From Lachnoanaerobaculum orale (GTDB taxonomy: Bacteria > Bacillota > Clostridia > Lachnospirales > Lachnospiraceae): a stretch of 64,000 bases of DNA. The translations under genes and the position numbers were made by a program. Every line of letters begins with the position of its first letter. Position 1 is the stretch's first letter. Where the stretch lies: positions 1,359,374 to 1,423,373 of the forward strand of contig NZ_RRCM01000001.1 in assembly GCF_003862485.1 (NCBI RefSeq), written 5' to 3'. The notes below the pieces were generated by a model, which saw only the letters and a list, made by a program, of their open reading frames with translations, made no database searches and was not told the origin of the DNA. Below, in pieces: positions 1 to 10,623 of the stretch.

Positions 1-1149
1 ATCTATTGACTTTTCTATCTTCTTTGTATCTACACAAAAAGAAAGTCTGACATATTCTTTCATTCCGAATCCTTCGCCCGGAACCAAAAGCATATGATAT
101 TTCTTTGCTCTCTCACAAAATTCATTTCCGTCATCACTTGGAGACTTTATAAACAGATAGAAAGCTCCTCCCGGATTTGCTACGGTATATCCTATCTTCG
201 GCAGTGATTCAAATAAAATATTTCTGTTGGTTCTGTATACTTCAATATTCGGCTGTGCGTCCACACAATTTTTTATTACATACTGAAACATGGAAGGCGC
301 ACAGACATATCCAAGCACTCTGGCGGCACCGCCTACCGCCGCAAACACTTCTCCATGATCTTTTACTTTATTCGGAACCAGAATATATCCTATTCTCTCA
401 CCCGGAAGTGAAAGTGATTTTGACCATGAATAAGCCACCAAAGTATTGTCATATATATTAGGCAAAAACTCAGGTTTTTCATTTGTAAACACAAGCTCTC
501 TGTACGGCTCGTCGCTTATTAAAAATATAGGATGCGAGTACTCTTTTTGTTTTTGTTTTAACAGTTCTGCCAGTGCTTCCAAATTCTCCTTAGGATATAT
601 CACACCTGAAGGATTGTTCGGAGAGTTTATAAGTACGGCCTTTGTATTTTCATTTATCTTGCTTTCAATTTCGTCTATATCAAGATAAAGATTTTCACTG
701 CATTTTGCAAATACAGGCTTACCTCCCTGTCCCTCTATAAATACCTTATATTCAGGAAAGTAAGGAATATTTACTATTATCTCATCACCCGACTCTATAA
801 TCGCCTTAAATATAATATTAAGTGAAGCTGCTGCACCACAGGTCATAAAAATATTTTGCTCATTATAGTCTGTAGAAAAACGCTGATTCAGGTTTTTTGC
901 AACCGCAAGCCTTGTATCGGTATCACCTGCTGATGAAGTATAGCTGTTGTACTCCCTAGGTGAAAGCTCCTCCACCATATACCTTATAGTATTTGCCACC
1001 TCTCTCGGAGCCGGAGTACTCGGATTGCCAAGGCTGAAATCAAGTACATTTTCCGCCCCTATCTCCTTTGCAAGCTTGCTTCCATACTCAAATATATCTC
1101 TAATAACCGACCTCTTTGTACCGAGGTCAAGCATCTTTTTTGAAACCAT
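1..1149 (-). CDS. PLP-dependent class I/II aminotransferase (3' end cut by window)
   Basis: Fold type I aminotransferase, transferring an amino group through pyridoxal phosphate in the cytoplasm. Reading the minus strand from ATG at 1149, the translation opens MVSKKMLDLGTKRSVIRDIF and contains the family features LGNPSTPAP near the N-terminus, NSPNNPSGV in the middle and SWSKSLSLPGERIGY, whose Lys should form the PLP Schiff base. AGGAG lies just before the start. About 380 codons are present and the frame is still open at base 1, so the C-terminus is missing. It directly follows the NusG-II domain gene and is probably last or near-last in the YfhO-argH unit. The substrate is not determinable; aspartate/aromatic-type subgroups are the nearest fit. 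Confidence 0.9.
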   Translation of the reverse strand, partial: MVSKKMLDLGTKRSVIRDIFEYGSKLAKEIGAENVLDFSLGNPSTPAPREVANTIRYMVEELSPREYNSYTSSAGDTDTRLAVAKNLNQRFSTDYNEQNIFMTCGAAASLNIIFKAIIESGDEIIVNIPYFPEYKVFIEGQGGKPVFAKCSENLYLDIDEIESKINENTKAVLINSPNNPSGVIYPKENLEALAELLKQKQKEYSHPIFLISDEPYRELVFTNEKPEFLPNIYDNTLVAYSWSKSLSLPGERIGYILVPNKVKDHGEVFAAVGGAARVLGYVCAPSMFQYVIKNCVDAQPNIEVYRTNRNILFESLPKIGYTVANPGGAFYLFIKSPSDDGNEFCERAKKYHMLLVPGEGFGMKEYVRLSFCVDTKKIEKSID

Positions 1150-1157
1150 TTTTTCTC

Positions 1158-1493
1158 CTACTTTACTATAGTAACCGATGCCTGTGCCGGCAGGCAAATA
1201 GCCGACTCACCTACATTTTTTATATAACCGAATCTTTCGCAGATATGATCGGGACATTCACTGTGTATAAATGCAATCGCACCGTTTTTAATATCCAAAT
1301 GTATTTTGATGCCGTTGCTCTCCAAATCTATTTCCCTGTCCTTTGACAAATCAATATCCAGACTTAGATTATTGCCATACTTTAAAACCGCCTTTCCGCC
1401 TGATTTTTTATTTAATAAAATATAAAGTCCCGCTGCTATGCCTATAATAAGTACAACAATAATCAAAATGATATCATTTTTCTTTAACTTCAT
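1158..1493 (-). CDS. NusG domain II-containing membrane-anchored protein
   Basis: A small protein (111 aa) with an N-terminal hydrophobic helix (about residues 9-27) followed by a beta-rich domain. The domain carries the features DGD-like turn, SECPDHICERFGYI and a terminal ICLPAQASVTIV typical of the NusG domain II/DUF1312 family of Firmicutes. Two cysteines in CPDHIC and a third in ICLP are positioned as in that family. It is expected to be anchored in the membrane with the domain outside. Function is not established; it is not the transcription factor NusG, which lacks the anchor. Its ATG overlaps the argH stop by one base, so the two are translationally coupled. Confidence 0.8.
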   Translation of the reverse strand: MKLKKNDIILIIVVLIIGIAAGLYILLNKKSGGKAVLKYGNNLSLDIDLSKDREIDLESNGIKIHLDIKNGAIAFIHSECPDHICERFGYIKNVGESAICLPAQASVTIVK

Positions 1494-2872
1494 TATTTCA
1501 GACTCTCCAAAAGCTTTCTTGAAGCCTCTATCTCATCATTTATAGCTTTAAGTCCCGGAGCACCCTTTGTATTTCTCTTTTCAACACAGGTCTTTAGAGA
1601 AATTGCATCATAAATATCATTATCAAAGACCTCTGAGATATTCTTAAACTCTTCCAAAGAAAAGTCATCAAGCGCCTTATTATTTTCAATACCGTAGAGT
1701 ACAAGCCTGCCTACTATCTCATGTGCATCTCTGAAGGCAACATTTTTCTTAACCAGATAATCTGCCGCATCGGTAGCATTTGTAAAGCCGCCTCTTGCAC
1801 TTTTTGCCATTCTTTCATTATTGAATTTCATGCTTGAAAGCATTCCGCTCATAAGCTTTATCAGACTTTTTACAGTATCTATGGCATCAAAAGACATCTC
1901 CTTGTCTTCCTGCATATCTTTGTTATATGCAAGCGGCAATCCCTTCATTGTTGTAAGAAGAGATATCAGACTTCCGTATACTCTTCCGCTTTTACCTCTT
2001 ATAAGCTCGGCAATATCCGGATTTTTCTTTTGCGGCATTATAGATGAACCTGTAGAGTAGGTATCATCCATCTCTACAAATCTGTACTCATCCGTATTCC
2101 ATATGATGATTTCCTCTGAAAGGCGACTTAAATGCATTGATATTATGGCAAGGTCTGATAACAGCTCCAAAAGATAATCTCTGTCACTTACGGAATCCAT
2201 ACTGTTTCTTGTAGCCGTATCAAAATCAAGAATGCTTGCTACATAATCTCTGTCAAGATCATATGTTGTTCCTGCAAAAGCTCCTGAACCCAAAGGTGAA
2301 AGATTCATTCTCTTTCTTGTGGAAACCAGTCTGTCAAAGTCTCTTATAAACATCTCAAAATATGCACCGAAATGATGTGCCAATGTGGTCGGCTGTGCTT
2401 TTTGTAAATGTGTAAATCCCGGCATATATGTAGACTTGTTCTCTTCCATTATATTAAGGACTTCACTAAGCAGTTCATATAAGAGATCCTTAAGCTCATC
2501 AATCTCATCTCTTACATAGAGCTTCATATCAAGTGCCACCTGATCGTTTCTGCTTCTTCCGGTATGAAGCTTCTTACCGGTATCACCTATTCTCTCTATA
2601 AGATGTGCTTCTACAAATGAATGGATATCCTCAGACCCGTCATCGAATTTTAATTTTCCGGCGTCTATATCCGCTTCTATTGAATTAAGTCCCTCAATGA
2701 TTTTATCTCTCTCATTATCTGTAAGTATATTTTGTTTTGCAAGCATCTTTACATGAGCAATACTGCCTCTTATATCCTGCTTATAAAATCTGTGGTCAAA
2801 TGAAAGTGACTCATTGAAGTTTTCAACAAGTTTATTTGTCTCCTTTGTAAATCTTCCACCCCAAAGTTTCAT
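1493..2872 (-). CDS. argH: Argininosuccinate lyase
   Basis: Cleaves argininosuccinate to arginine and fumarate, the last step of arginine synthesis. The protein has the usual family length (459 aa), begins MKLWGGRF as most bacterial ArgH do, and carries the fumarase/aspartase superfamily signature GSSIMPQKKNPD near residue 280, with the catalytic Ser in the SS pair. HTGRSRNDQVA near residue 105 and GFTHLQKAQPT near 155 are two further conserved substrate-binding segments. It lies 15 bases behind the YfhO gene and overlaps the next gene. argG is not in the window. Confidence 0.97.
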   Translation of the reverse strand: MKLWGGRFTKETNKLVENFNESLSFDHRFYKQDIRGSIAHVKMLAKQNILTDNERDKIIEGLNSIEADIDAGKLKFDDGSEDIHSFVEAHLIERIGDTGKKLHTGRSRNDQVALDMKLYVRDEIDELKDLLYELLSEVLNIMEENKSTYMPGFTHLQKAQPTTLAHHFGAYFEMFIRDFDRLVSTRKRMNLSPLGSGAFAGTTYDLDRDYVASILDFDTATRNSMDSVSDRDYLLELLSDLAIISMHLSRLSEEIIIWNTDEYRFVEMDDTYSTGSSIMPQKKNPDIAELIRGKSGRVYGSLISLLTTMKGLPLAYNKDMQEDKEMSFDAIDTVKSLIKLMSGMLSSMKFNNERMAKSARGGFTNATDAADYLVKKNVAFRDAHEIVGRLVLYGIENNKALDDFSLEEFKNISEVFDNDIYDAISLKTCVEKRNTKGAPGLKAINDEIEASRKLLESLK

Positions 2873-2887
2873 ATTTTCTCCAAATCT

Positions 2888-5734
2888 CTATTCTTTATCA
2901 TCGCCATCACCATTTGTATCGGCTTCTTTATTACTTTCCTCATTTGTATTGGCGGATGCGATATGCATCATAACATCCACTATCTTCGGGTCTCTTGATG
3001 TGTCTTTAGTGTTTATATTTTTAAATTCCTCAGTTTCGGATAACACCTCATCACCTGACTTTGCTACAGTATCCGACTCTTCATGTAAGTCTTTATCTGT
3101 GTTTTCATTATCCAAGTCATCATTATCGGCTTCTTCATCATCGTCTTCGTCATCTTCATCCGACTCGTCGTCATCGTCCAAATCTATCTCTTCTATTTCG
3201 TCTTCTCTAAGTCCAAGTTCTTCTTTTCTGAACTTAAAGCCGTTATTTTTAAAGAGTATAAATAAGTACATCAAAATAAGTATCGCTATTGAAGCGCCGC
3301 TTATTATTGCACCCTCTATAAAACCGACAGTCTGATACTTAAACTCTATCTGATGTTGACCTTTTTCAAGCTTGAGACCGATAAATGCGTCCAAAAGCTT
3401 TATCTTCTCAACCTTTTTCCCGTCTACATACACATTCCAACCCTCATCATAAGGAATGGATGTGAAAAGCGTTGTACTCTCCACCGAATGAACATTTCCG
3501 ACAAGATTTGTATCCGATATCTTACTGAGGGTAAGCGGATTTGTGTTCAAAATATAATAAAGCTTCTTTAATGAATCGTAGTTTACTCTGTAGACTCTGA
3601 CATCAAGATTTTCATCCTTATTCTTATCGTCACTATTTACAAAGTGTCCGTTCTTTTCGGCATCCAAGGTACCAAGTTCCATTAAATAATGTCTTTTCAG
3701 ATTTTTGAAAGTTTTCTTGCTTTCACCGTCACCAAAACTGAAATCCACCTCATCAATACTTGGATTTGTAACATAGGCATAGTATTCACCGTCCTCATCT
3801 GTAGTAAAGTTTACAGAATTTGATTCATTAAATGTCTCAACCTGTTCAAATATATCAGGTAAATCATATACGGCTGCAAGGTCGTTTTGCACCTCTATCG
3901 GGTCACCTAAGTTTATATTCCACTCATCACTGAATCTTTCATCCACCATAAAGCCAAGCGGCAATGTATAAGGATTTTCATACAGATAGCTGTTACCCGA
4001 CACATCAAGCAGTGAAATATTTGCATTTCTTGTCTCACCTGTATATATTGCATACTTCACGCTAAAGAGCATATCAAGTAAAGGCGTCTCTCCTGTGATG
4101 GAATATGCGTTTGTAGACGCTTCATTTCCAAGCTTCTCAAACAGATCCGAGAGTGACGCATTGGCGGTTGATGAAAATATGGATACCGACCTGAAGTTCA
4201 TCCATGCTCCGTCATCCTTTGTCTTTCTGTCCACCTTGTCAATACGATAAAATTCATCCTTAGAGAGCTTGGCTACAAGTGCTCTTACATCCTTGTTGTC
4301 GTTTATATAATTGCTTCTGTTTATTGTGGTTACACTGGTGACAGACATATTTATACTTGACTCTATCACCACCAAAGCAAGCGCACATAAAAATAAGCTT
4401 GTAGTTGAAAATCTCTTCTTTATATACATATATGTAAGTATCGCATACACAGAGATAAAAATCATCGCTACATAGAATACCGCAAAATGGAAATCTTCGT
4501 TGTTCACTATCTTTTGCGCCAAAAGTATATAACCCATACTTATACCAAAAGAGGTAAAGAGGTCTCTTGCCGTATTTTCCTCAAGCCTGTCATATGCTTT
4601 TGCACACATAAAAAGCACAAGGAAAATATATATAAAGCTCTGTCTGGCAGGGAGTGAGTTAGGATAATGAAGTCCGTGCCAGATATAATTAAGTACATTT
4701 ATGGAAAATCCTGCAAGGAAGAATACAAGCAATGTAGTATACACTGCCTTTTCCTTTTTGCCGATTTTTTTGTTCAACAAATAAAGTATTACAAACAAAA
4801 ATATTCCGACTCCACAATAAATATTCGGCCAATGGTCAAGTCCTATTTCTATCTGAACATTACCCATATGTCTTGCAATCATATCAAATATGGAGAAATA
4901 TGATTCAAATGTTGTAGGGAAGTTGAAATCTCCTGATGCGGTAAGCTTCAGCGCATATATCTCAGGTAAAAGCACCAAGGCGCTTAATCCTCCTGCAAGC
5001 AATGAAAATACCGCAAACTGTACTGATGTTATGATAAATTTTTTTAAATTATTTTCAGGCTTAAGTATCTGTAAGAATATAAAGTATATCACCATAAACA
5101 GACATATCATTATGGAAATATAGTAGTTTGAAAGTATACATATGCCGAGGCTTACAGCGTATAAAAATCCCTTGTTTTTCTTTACAAGGCTTTCAAGGCC
5201 TAAGCATACTAAAGGGAACAATACTATACAATCAAGCCACATGATATTCCAACTGTATGCGGCTATATATCCTGAAAGTGCATAGAATATTCCAAAAAAG
5301 ACTATTCCAGATTTTTTCTTTGTGGAATGCTTTGATAAATAATATGTAAAACTGAGACCGCAAAGACCTATCTTTACCACAATCATATATGTCATAAACT
5401 CTATAACATACGCCTGTGGGCAAAGTACAATCAGCCAATTGAGCGGACTTGCCAGATAGTATGCATACAGTGCCGAAAAGTTGATACCCATACCAAGGTC
5501 CCAGCTGTATAAAAGTGAACCGCCGTGGCTTAACTTATATTTAAATTCCGAGAAAAACGGAGCGTACTGATGATACATATCAGTTCTTAAAAAGCTCTCA
5601 TCTCCAAAGGGGAATATACCTCTTTGCACAAATATCAATACCATTATAAAAACCGGTATAAAAAAGGATAAAATAAATACCGCCCTCTTATCCAGTATAG
5701 TTTCTTCTCTCTGATTCAAATTCAAATCTTCCAT
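2888..5734 (-). CDS. YfhO family multi-pass membrane protein with acidic tail
   Basis: A large polytopic membrane protein of the YfhO family (GT-C-like fold). Family members are implicated in glycosylating cell-surface polymers such as lipoteichoic acid in Gram-positives. About a dozen hydrophobic helices fill residues 20-470, then comes an extracellular globular region, then one last helix near residue 845. The final 110 residues or so are very acidic (runs of Asp and Glu) and unusual for the family. I place the start at ATG 5734 with GGAGG six bases upstream. The GTG at 5755 lies before the predicted transcription start (about 5751), so it is unlikely to be used. The sugar and polymer acted on are unknown. 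Confidence 0.88.
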   Translation of the reverse strand: MEDLNLNQREETILDKRAVFILSFFIPVFIMVLIFVQRGIFPFGDESFLRTDMYHQYAPFFSEFKYKLSHGGSLLYSWDLGMGINFSALYAYYLASPLNWLIVLCPQAYVIEFMTYMIVVKIGLCGLSFTYYLSKHSTKKKSGIVFFGIFYALSGYIAAYSWNIMWLDCIVLFPLVCLGLESLVKKNKGFLYAVSLGICILSNYYISIMICLFMVIYFIFLQILKPENNLKKFIITSVQFAVFSLLAGGLSALVLLPEIYALKLTASGDFNFPTTFESYFSIFDMIARHMGNVQIEIGLDHWPNIYCGVGIFLFVILYLLNKKIGKKEKAVYTTLLVFFLAGFSINVLNYIWHGLHYPNSLPARQSFIYIFLVLFMCAKAYDRLEENTARDLFTSFGISMGYILLAQKIVNNEDFHFAVFYVAMIFISVYAILTYMYIKKRFSTTSLFLCALALVVIESSINMSVTSVTTINRSNYINDNKDVRALVAKLSKDEFYRIDKVDRKTKDDGAWMNFRSVSIFSSTANASLSDLFEKLGNEASTNAYSITGETPLLDMLFSVKYAIYTGETRNANISLLDVSGNSYLYENPYTLPLGFMVDERFSDEWNINLGDPIEVQNDLAAVYDLPDIFEQVETFNESNSVNFTTDEDGEYYAYVTNPSIDEVDFSFGDGESKKTFKNLKRHYLMELGTLDAEKNGHFVNSDDKNKDENLDVRVYRVNYDSLKKLYYILNTNPLTLSKISDTNLVGNVHSVESTTLFTSIPYDEGWNVYVDGKKVEKIKLLDAFIGLKLEKGQHQIEFKYQTVGFIEGAIISGASIAILILMYLFILFKNNGFKFRKEELGLREDEIEEIDLDDDDESDEDDEDDDEEADNDDLDNENTDKDLHEESDTVAKSGDEVLSETEEFKNINTKDTSRDPKIVDVMMHIASANTNEESNKEADTNGDGDDKE

Positions 5735-5757
5735 CTTCTTCCTCCGTCTTCCCACTA

Positions 5758-5786
5758 ATTATAGTAGAGGTTATTTTTTAAATCAA
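5758..5786 (-). promoter_or_regulatory. Predicted sigma-A promoter for the YfhO-argH unit
   Basis: On the minus strand a TTGATT -35 box (5786-5781), a 17-base spacer and a perfect TATAAT -10 box (5763-5758). Transcription should start near 5751, leaving a very short leader before the ATG at 5734. This also decides the start codon of the YfhO gene. Confidence 0.65.
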
Positions 5787-5859
5787 TCAAAATCATAATA
5801 TTTATATACAATACTAAAAAAAAATGCTATACTTCTACCTAAAAGTCGTTAGGAGATAT

Positions 5860-6654
5860 ATGAAAAAGAAAATTTTATTACCTATTTTGGCATTCGCCGT
5901 ATTGCTTATCGTGATTGCCGTCATATTTTCAAATAAAAAAAATAAAAAGGAGCCCGAAACTACAACGGAGGCTGCCACCACGGTAGAGGAAACTACCACT
6001 ATGCCGCCTACAAAAACATATGAAACGGATGAAAACTATAAAAGAAAGATAGATTTTGATTCGCTTAAGGCTACAAACCCTGATGTTATAGCCTGGGTAT
6101 ATATCCCCGGTACAGTTATTGATTATCCTATACTATGGAAGGAATACGATATTGAGTACTATCTGCACCACGATATAAACCATAAGGAATCTTACTACTC
6201 CGTATATATGGACGGATACAGCAATTCGGATTTTTCAACACTCAACAATATCATCTACGGACACCATATGAAGGACGGCAAGATGTTCACGGATATAACA
6301 AAGTTTAAGGATGAAAACTTTTTCAAAGAACATAGGATGATATATATTTATACACCTAATAAGACATACAGGCTTAAGACTTTTGCGGCGCTTTATTCAG
6401 ACTCCGCTCCTGAGAGAAGACAGACATATTTTGACGATATGGACTATTTCCATAAATATGTTGACCGGATGACCGAAAAGTGTAAGTTCAGAGATATTCC
6501 TGCAAGCGGAATTGATAAGATATGGTCCTTTATTACCTGCTCATATGAAGGTGATGATACCAGAACCATTCTGTATGCTTATGAGTTAAATGATGATGAC
6601 GAGCCGCAAAGATACGATTTATCCGGTATTGATTTCGGTGCGGACCACAGGTAA
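5860..6654 (+). CDS. srtB: Class B sortase
   Basis: A membrane-anchored cysteine transpeptidase that cleaves a sorting signal and attaches the protein to peptidoglycan or a pilin. It has an N-terminal signal anchor (about residues 4-24), a Thr/Glu-rich linker, and the sortase barrel. NNIIYGHHMKDGKMF holds the catalytic His, SFITCSYEG the catalytic Cys, and DDTRTILYA the catalytic Arg. The long helix after the His strand is typical of class B. ATG 5860 is chosen because AGGAG lies five bases upstream; an in-frame ATG at 5824 has no ribosome site. No LPXTG-like substrate is encoded nearby, so its target lies elsewhere in the genome. It is divergent from YfhO. Confidence 0.9.
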   Translation: MKKKILLPILAFAVLLIVIAVIFSNKKNKKEPETTTEAATTVEETTTMPPTKTYETDENYKRKIDFDSLKATNPDVIAWVYIPGTVIDYPILWKEYDIEYYLHHDINHKESYYSVYMDGYSNSDFSTLNNIIYGHHMKDGKMFTDITKFKDENFFKEHRMIYIYTPNKTYRLKTFAALYSDSAPERRQTYFDDMDYFHKYVDRMTEKCKFRDIPASGIDKIWSFITCSYEGDDTRTILYAYELNDDDEPQRYDLSGIDFGADHR

Positions 6655-6714
6655 AATTATAGCTGTTGTCAAATGCTATAACTTATAGTTATATGTATTA
6701 TATTATATAATAAA

Positions 6715-6742
6715 TTGACATTTATAATAATGGTGCTATAGT
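6715..6742 (+). promoter_or_regulatory. Predicted sigma-A promoter for ilvN-ilvC
   Basis: A perfect TTGACA (6715-6720), a 16-base spacer and TATAGT (6737-6742). Transcription should begin near 6749, giving a leader of about 64 bases before ilvN. The leader is too short for a T-box and shows no strong hairpin. Confidence 0.7.
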
Positions 6743-6812
6743 AAAGGGCGAACCAATTTATTTTATTGTTTTGTCAAAACTGTTATTATACTTTAAAATA
6801 TTTGGAGGTAAA

Positions 6813-7310
6813 ATGAGACGAGTATTTTCACTTATCGTAGATAATTCTTCAGGTGTTCTGAGCCGTGTGGCAGGTCTTTTCTCAAGAAGAGGCTATAATA
6901 TCGACTCACTCACTGTAGGCGAAACAGCCGACCCGCGTTTTTCAAGAATGACCGTGGTCTCTATAGGAGATGAGGACACACTTGATCAGATAGTAAAACA
7001 GCTGCGAAAACTTGAAGATGTAAGAGATATCAAGGTTTTGGAGGAAGGCAAGAGTGTTTTCCGTGAAATCATTATGATAAAAGTTAAGGCAAACGCTTCA
7101 CAAAGACAGGATATTGCGGCACTTTGTGACATATTCAGAGCCACTATTGTCGATGTGGCAAAAGATTGTCTGACTGTTATGCTTACAGGCGATAATTCAA
7201 AACTTGAAGCACTTTCAAATCTTCTTTCAGATTATGAAGTTTTGGAACTTGCAAGAACAGGACTTACCGCTCTTTCAAGAGGCAGTGAGGACGTAGTTGT
7301 TTTAAATTAG
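6813..7310 (+). CDS. ilvN: Acetolactate synthase small (regulatory) subunit
   Basis: Regulatory chain of acetohydroxyacid synthase, which starts valine and isoleucine synthesis; it binds valine and activates the large subunit. An N-terminal ACT domain (about residues 1-80) opens MRRVFSLIVDNSSGVLSRVA and includes RRGYNIDSLTVG, both hallmarks of IlvN/IlvH. The C-terminal half is the ALS small-subunit domain. At 165 aa the size is normal. The start is set at ATG 6813 with GGAGG five bases upstream; a longer frame from 6771 lacks a ribosome site. The catalytic subunit IlvB is not in the window, so only the regulatory half is linked to ilvC. Confidence 0.95.
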   Translation: MRRVFSLIVDNSSGVLSRVAGLFSRRGYNIDSLTVGETADPRFSRMTVVSIGDEDTLDQIVKQLRKLEDVRDIKVLEEGKSVFREIIMIKVKANASQRQDIAALCDIFRATIVDVAKDCLTVMLTGDNSKLEALSNLLSDYEVLELARTGLTALSRGSEDVVVLN

Positions 7311-8387
<1,077 letters not shown>

Positions 8388-8397
8388 AACAAAAACA

Positions 8398-8424
8398 GGG
8401 GTAGCAAGCGCTACCCCGTTTTTT
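8398..8424. terminator. Bidirectional terminator between ilvC and ppk
   Basis: Perfect 8-bp stem GGGGTAGC/GCTACCCC around an AAGC loop, followed by a T-run on the plus strand. An A-rich stretch before it makes a T-run on the minus strand, so it can end both ilvC and the convergent ppk unit. Confidence 0.88.
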
Positions 8425-8439
8425 ATTTTTAAATTATGT

Positions 8440-10605
8440 CTATTCCCCCTTTAAAGGTGTAAAAGTTCTGTCATCCTCAGCCTTGCCGGCTTTTACGGCA
8501 TTTTCATAGGCCGCCTTTGCCTCTTTTACAAAGATTTCCTGTGAGTTTTTCTTTGCTTCATTGTTTTTCTTTACCTTTTCATAGCTGTCGTCAGGCAAGA
8601 GTATTGAAGCCTTTACATTATCTTCAAGCTCAACCTCAAGGTAGTGCTTGATACTCCTTATGATATCCTCATCTGCTACCGGGAATACTATCTCCACTCT
8701 CTTTTCAAGATTTCTATTCATCCAGTCTGCACTTCCAAGGAAAATTTCCTCTTCACTGTCTATACGGAAATCAAATATTCTGGCGTGTTCAAGGAATGTG
8801 CCCACTATCGATCTTACCGTAATATTTTCAGATACTCCCTTTATTCCTACTCTGAGGCAGCATATACCTCTGACTATAAGTTCTATCTTTACGCCTGCAC
8901 AGCTTGCGGCATAAAGCGCTTCTATAATATCCTTATCTGAAAGTGAATTCATCTTCGCGATTATATGAGCATCACTGCCGTTTTTTGCAGCCTGTGTACA
9001 TTGATTTATCTTATTTAAGAATATATCCTTCATCCAAAGCGGTGCTACAACATATCTCTTCCAAAACGGAGGCTCGGAGTATCCGCTGAGCATGTTAAAG
9101 ACTGCCGTAGCGTCCTCGCCGTAACTTTCTCTTGCGGTAAACATACCTAGGTCAGTATACAATTTGGCAGTGGAATCATTATAGTTTCCAGTTCCAAGGT
9201 GTACATATCTTCTGATACCGTCCTCTTCTCTTCTCACTACAAGAGTTATCTTTGAGTGGGTCTTAAGCCCTACAAGTCCGTAGATTACATGACATCCCGC
9301 CTTTTCAAGCATCCTTGCCCAGTTGATATTGTTCTCCTCATCAAACCTTGCTTTAAGCTCCACCAAAACTGTAACCTGCTTACCGTTATCCGCCGCATTT
9401 GCAAGCGCCTTTATAATAGGAGAATTTCCGCTGACTCGATAAAGTGTCTGTTTGATAGCAAGTACATTCTTGTCTGCAGCCGCCTTTGATACAAAATCTA
9501 TTACAGGGTCAAAGCTCTCATACGGATGTGAAAGTAATATATCTTTTTTCTTTATTTCCTCAAAAATATCTTCACAGTCCAAAAGTCTTGCATTGGCTAC
9601 AGGGATATGCTTTTTATCCTTCAGATTGTCAAAGCCGTCAAGAGAGTATATCTTCATAAGAACTGTAAGATCCAGCGGTCCGTCTATTCTGAATACATCC
9701 TCTTCGTCAACATTCAGCTCGTTTTTTAAAAAGTTTAAAAGGCTTGCATCCATCCTCTCTTCCACTTCAAGTCTGATTGCCTCTCCCCACTGTCTTTTCT
9801 TCAACTTTTTCTTGATTTCCTCTAAAAGGTCAAGTGCCTCGTCCTCATCAAGCTTAAACTCCGCATTTCTCATTACTCTGAAGGTTGCAGCCGAGATTAC
9901 CTCATAGTTTAAGAAAAGTTTATCAATATTTTTTTCGATAATATCTTCAAGATAGATTATCTTTCTTTCTTCAGAATCTGTAGGAATCTCTACAATTCTT
10001 GGAAGTACTGACGGTACCTGTACCATTGCAAAGTCCATATCTCCATCCACATTTCCAAGGTAGACATCCTTTTTCTTCTTCTTTGAGTTTTCATCCTTTC
10101 TCTTTCTGATAAGAGCCGCAATATTAAGTGTCTTATTTCTTACAAGCGGAAACGGTCTTGACGCATCCACAGCCATAGGTGTAAGCACAGGATATACAAA
10201 CTCGTCGAAGTATTCATTTATAAACTTCTTCTCACTATGTGAAAGTTCATCGCCATGACCTAATATATGCAAATGATTCTCTTTTAGAAGCGGAAGCAGT
10301 GAACTGTAGATTTCATACTGTTTTCTTACAAAATCATGTGTCTCTTTTGCAAGTACATTAAGCTGCTTGTCCGCACTCATTCCCGCAATATCTTTTTTCT
10401 TATAGTCCGCATCCACCATATCCTTAAGTGATGCAATCCTTACCATGAAAAATTCATCTAAGTTTGATGATGTGATACTTAAAAATTTCAGCCTCTCAAA
10501 AAGCTTTACATCATCATCTTTAGCTTCATGTAAGACTCTTTTATTGAACTTAAGCCAAGACAGCTCTCTGTTGGTAAAATATTCCACATTGTCAAACTTT
10601 TCCAT
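8440..10605 (-). CDS. ppk1: Polyphosphate kinase 1
   Basis: Reversibly polymerises the gamma-phosphate of ATP into inorganic polyphosphate. The domain order is N-terminal helical (YFTNRELSWLKFNKRVL, TSSNLDEFFMVR), middle, then two phospholipase-D-like C-terminal domains. VYGL-type segment VIYGLVGLKTHSKITLVV carries the His expected to be autophosphorylated, and FLEHARIFDF carries the second conserved His. The 721 aa length is normal for PPK1. It is 18 bases downstream of the Ppx/GppA gene, so synthesis and breakdown of polyphosphate are encoded in one unit. AAGGAG precedes the ATG. Confidence 0.97.
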   Translation of the reverse strand: MEKFDNVEYFTNRELSWLKFNKRVLHEAKDDDVKLFERLKFLSITSSNLDEFFMVRIASLKDMVDADYKKKDIAGMSADKQLNVLAKETHDFVRKQYEIYSSLLPLLKENHLHILGHGDELSHSEKKFINEYFDEFVYPVLTPMAVDASRPFPLVRNKTLNIAALIRKRKDENSKKKKKDVYLGNVDGDMDFAMVQVPSVLPRIVEIPTDSEERKIIYLEDIIEKNIDKLFLNYEVISAATFRVMRNAEFKLDEDEALDLLEEIKKKLKKRQWGEAIRLEVEERMDASLLNFLKNELNVDEEDVFRIDGPLDLTVLMKIYSLDGFDNLKDKKHIPVANARLLDCEDIFEEIKKKDILLSHPYESFDPVIDFVSKAAADKNVLAIKQTLYRVSGNSPIIKALANAADNGKQVTVLVELKARFDEENNINWARMLEKAGCHVIYGLVGLKTHSKITLVVRREEDGIRRYVHLGTGNYNDSTAKLYTDLGMFTARESYGEDATAVFNMLSGYSEPPFWKRYVVAPLWMKDIFLNKINQCTQAAKNGSDAHIIAKMNSLSDKDIIEALYAASCAGVKIELIVRGICCLRVGIKGVSENITVRSIVGTFLEHARIFDFRIDSEEEIFLGSADWMNRNLEKRVEIVFPVADEDIIRSIKHYLEVELEDNVKASILLPDDSYEKVKKNNEAKKNSQEIFVKEAKAAYENAVKAGKAEDDRTFTPLKGE

Positions 10606-10623
10606 AAAGCCAACTCCTTTCTA

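Noticed and set aside
2814-3335. Plus-strand Ser-rich frame of 173 codons
   Set aside because: It is the mirror of the acidic YfhO tail (Asp/Glu codons read backwards give Ser/Ser-like runs). No ribosome site and no family match.
6657-6681. Inverted repeat after the sortase gene (TTATAGC/GCTATAA)
   Set aside because: No T-run follows, so it is not scored as a terminator.
9452-9907. Plus-strand frame of 151 codons inside ppk
   Set aside because: Antisense to a clear PPK1 domain; Ser/Phe-rich low-complexity composition.
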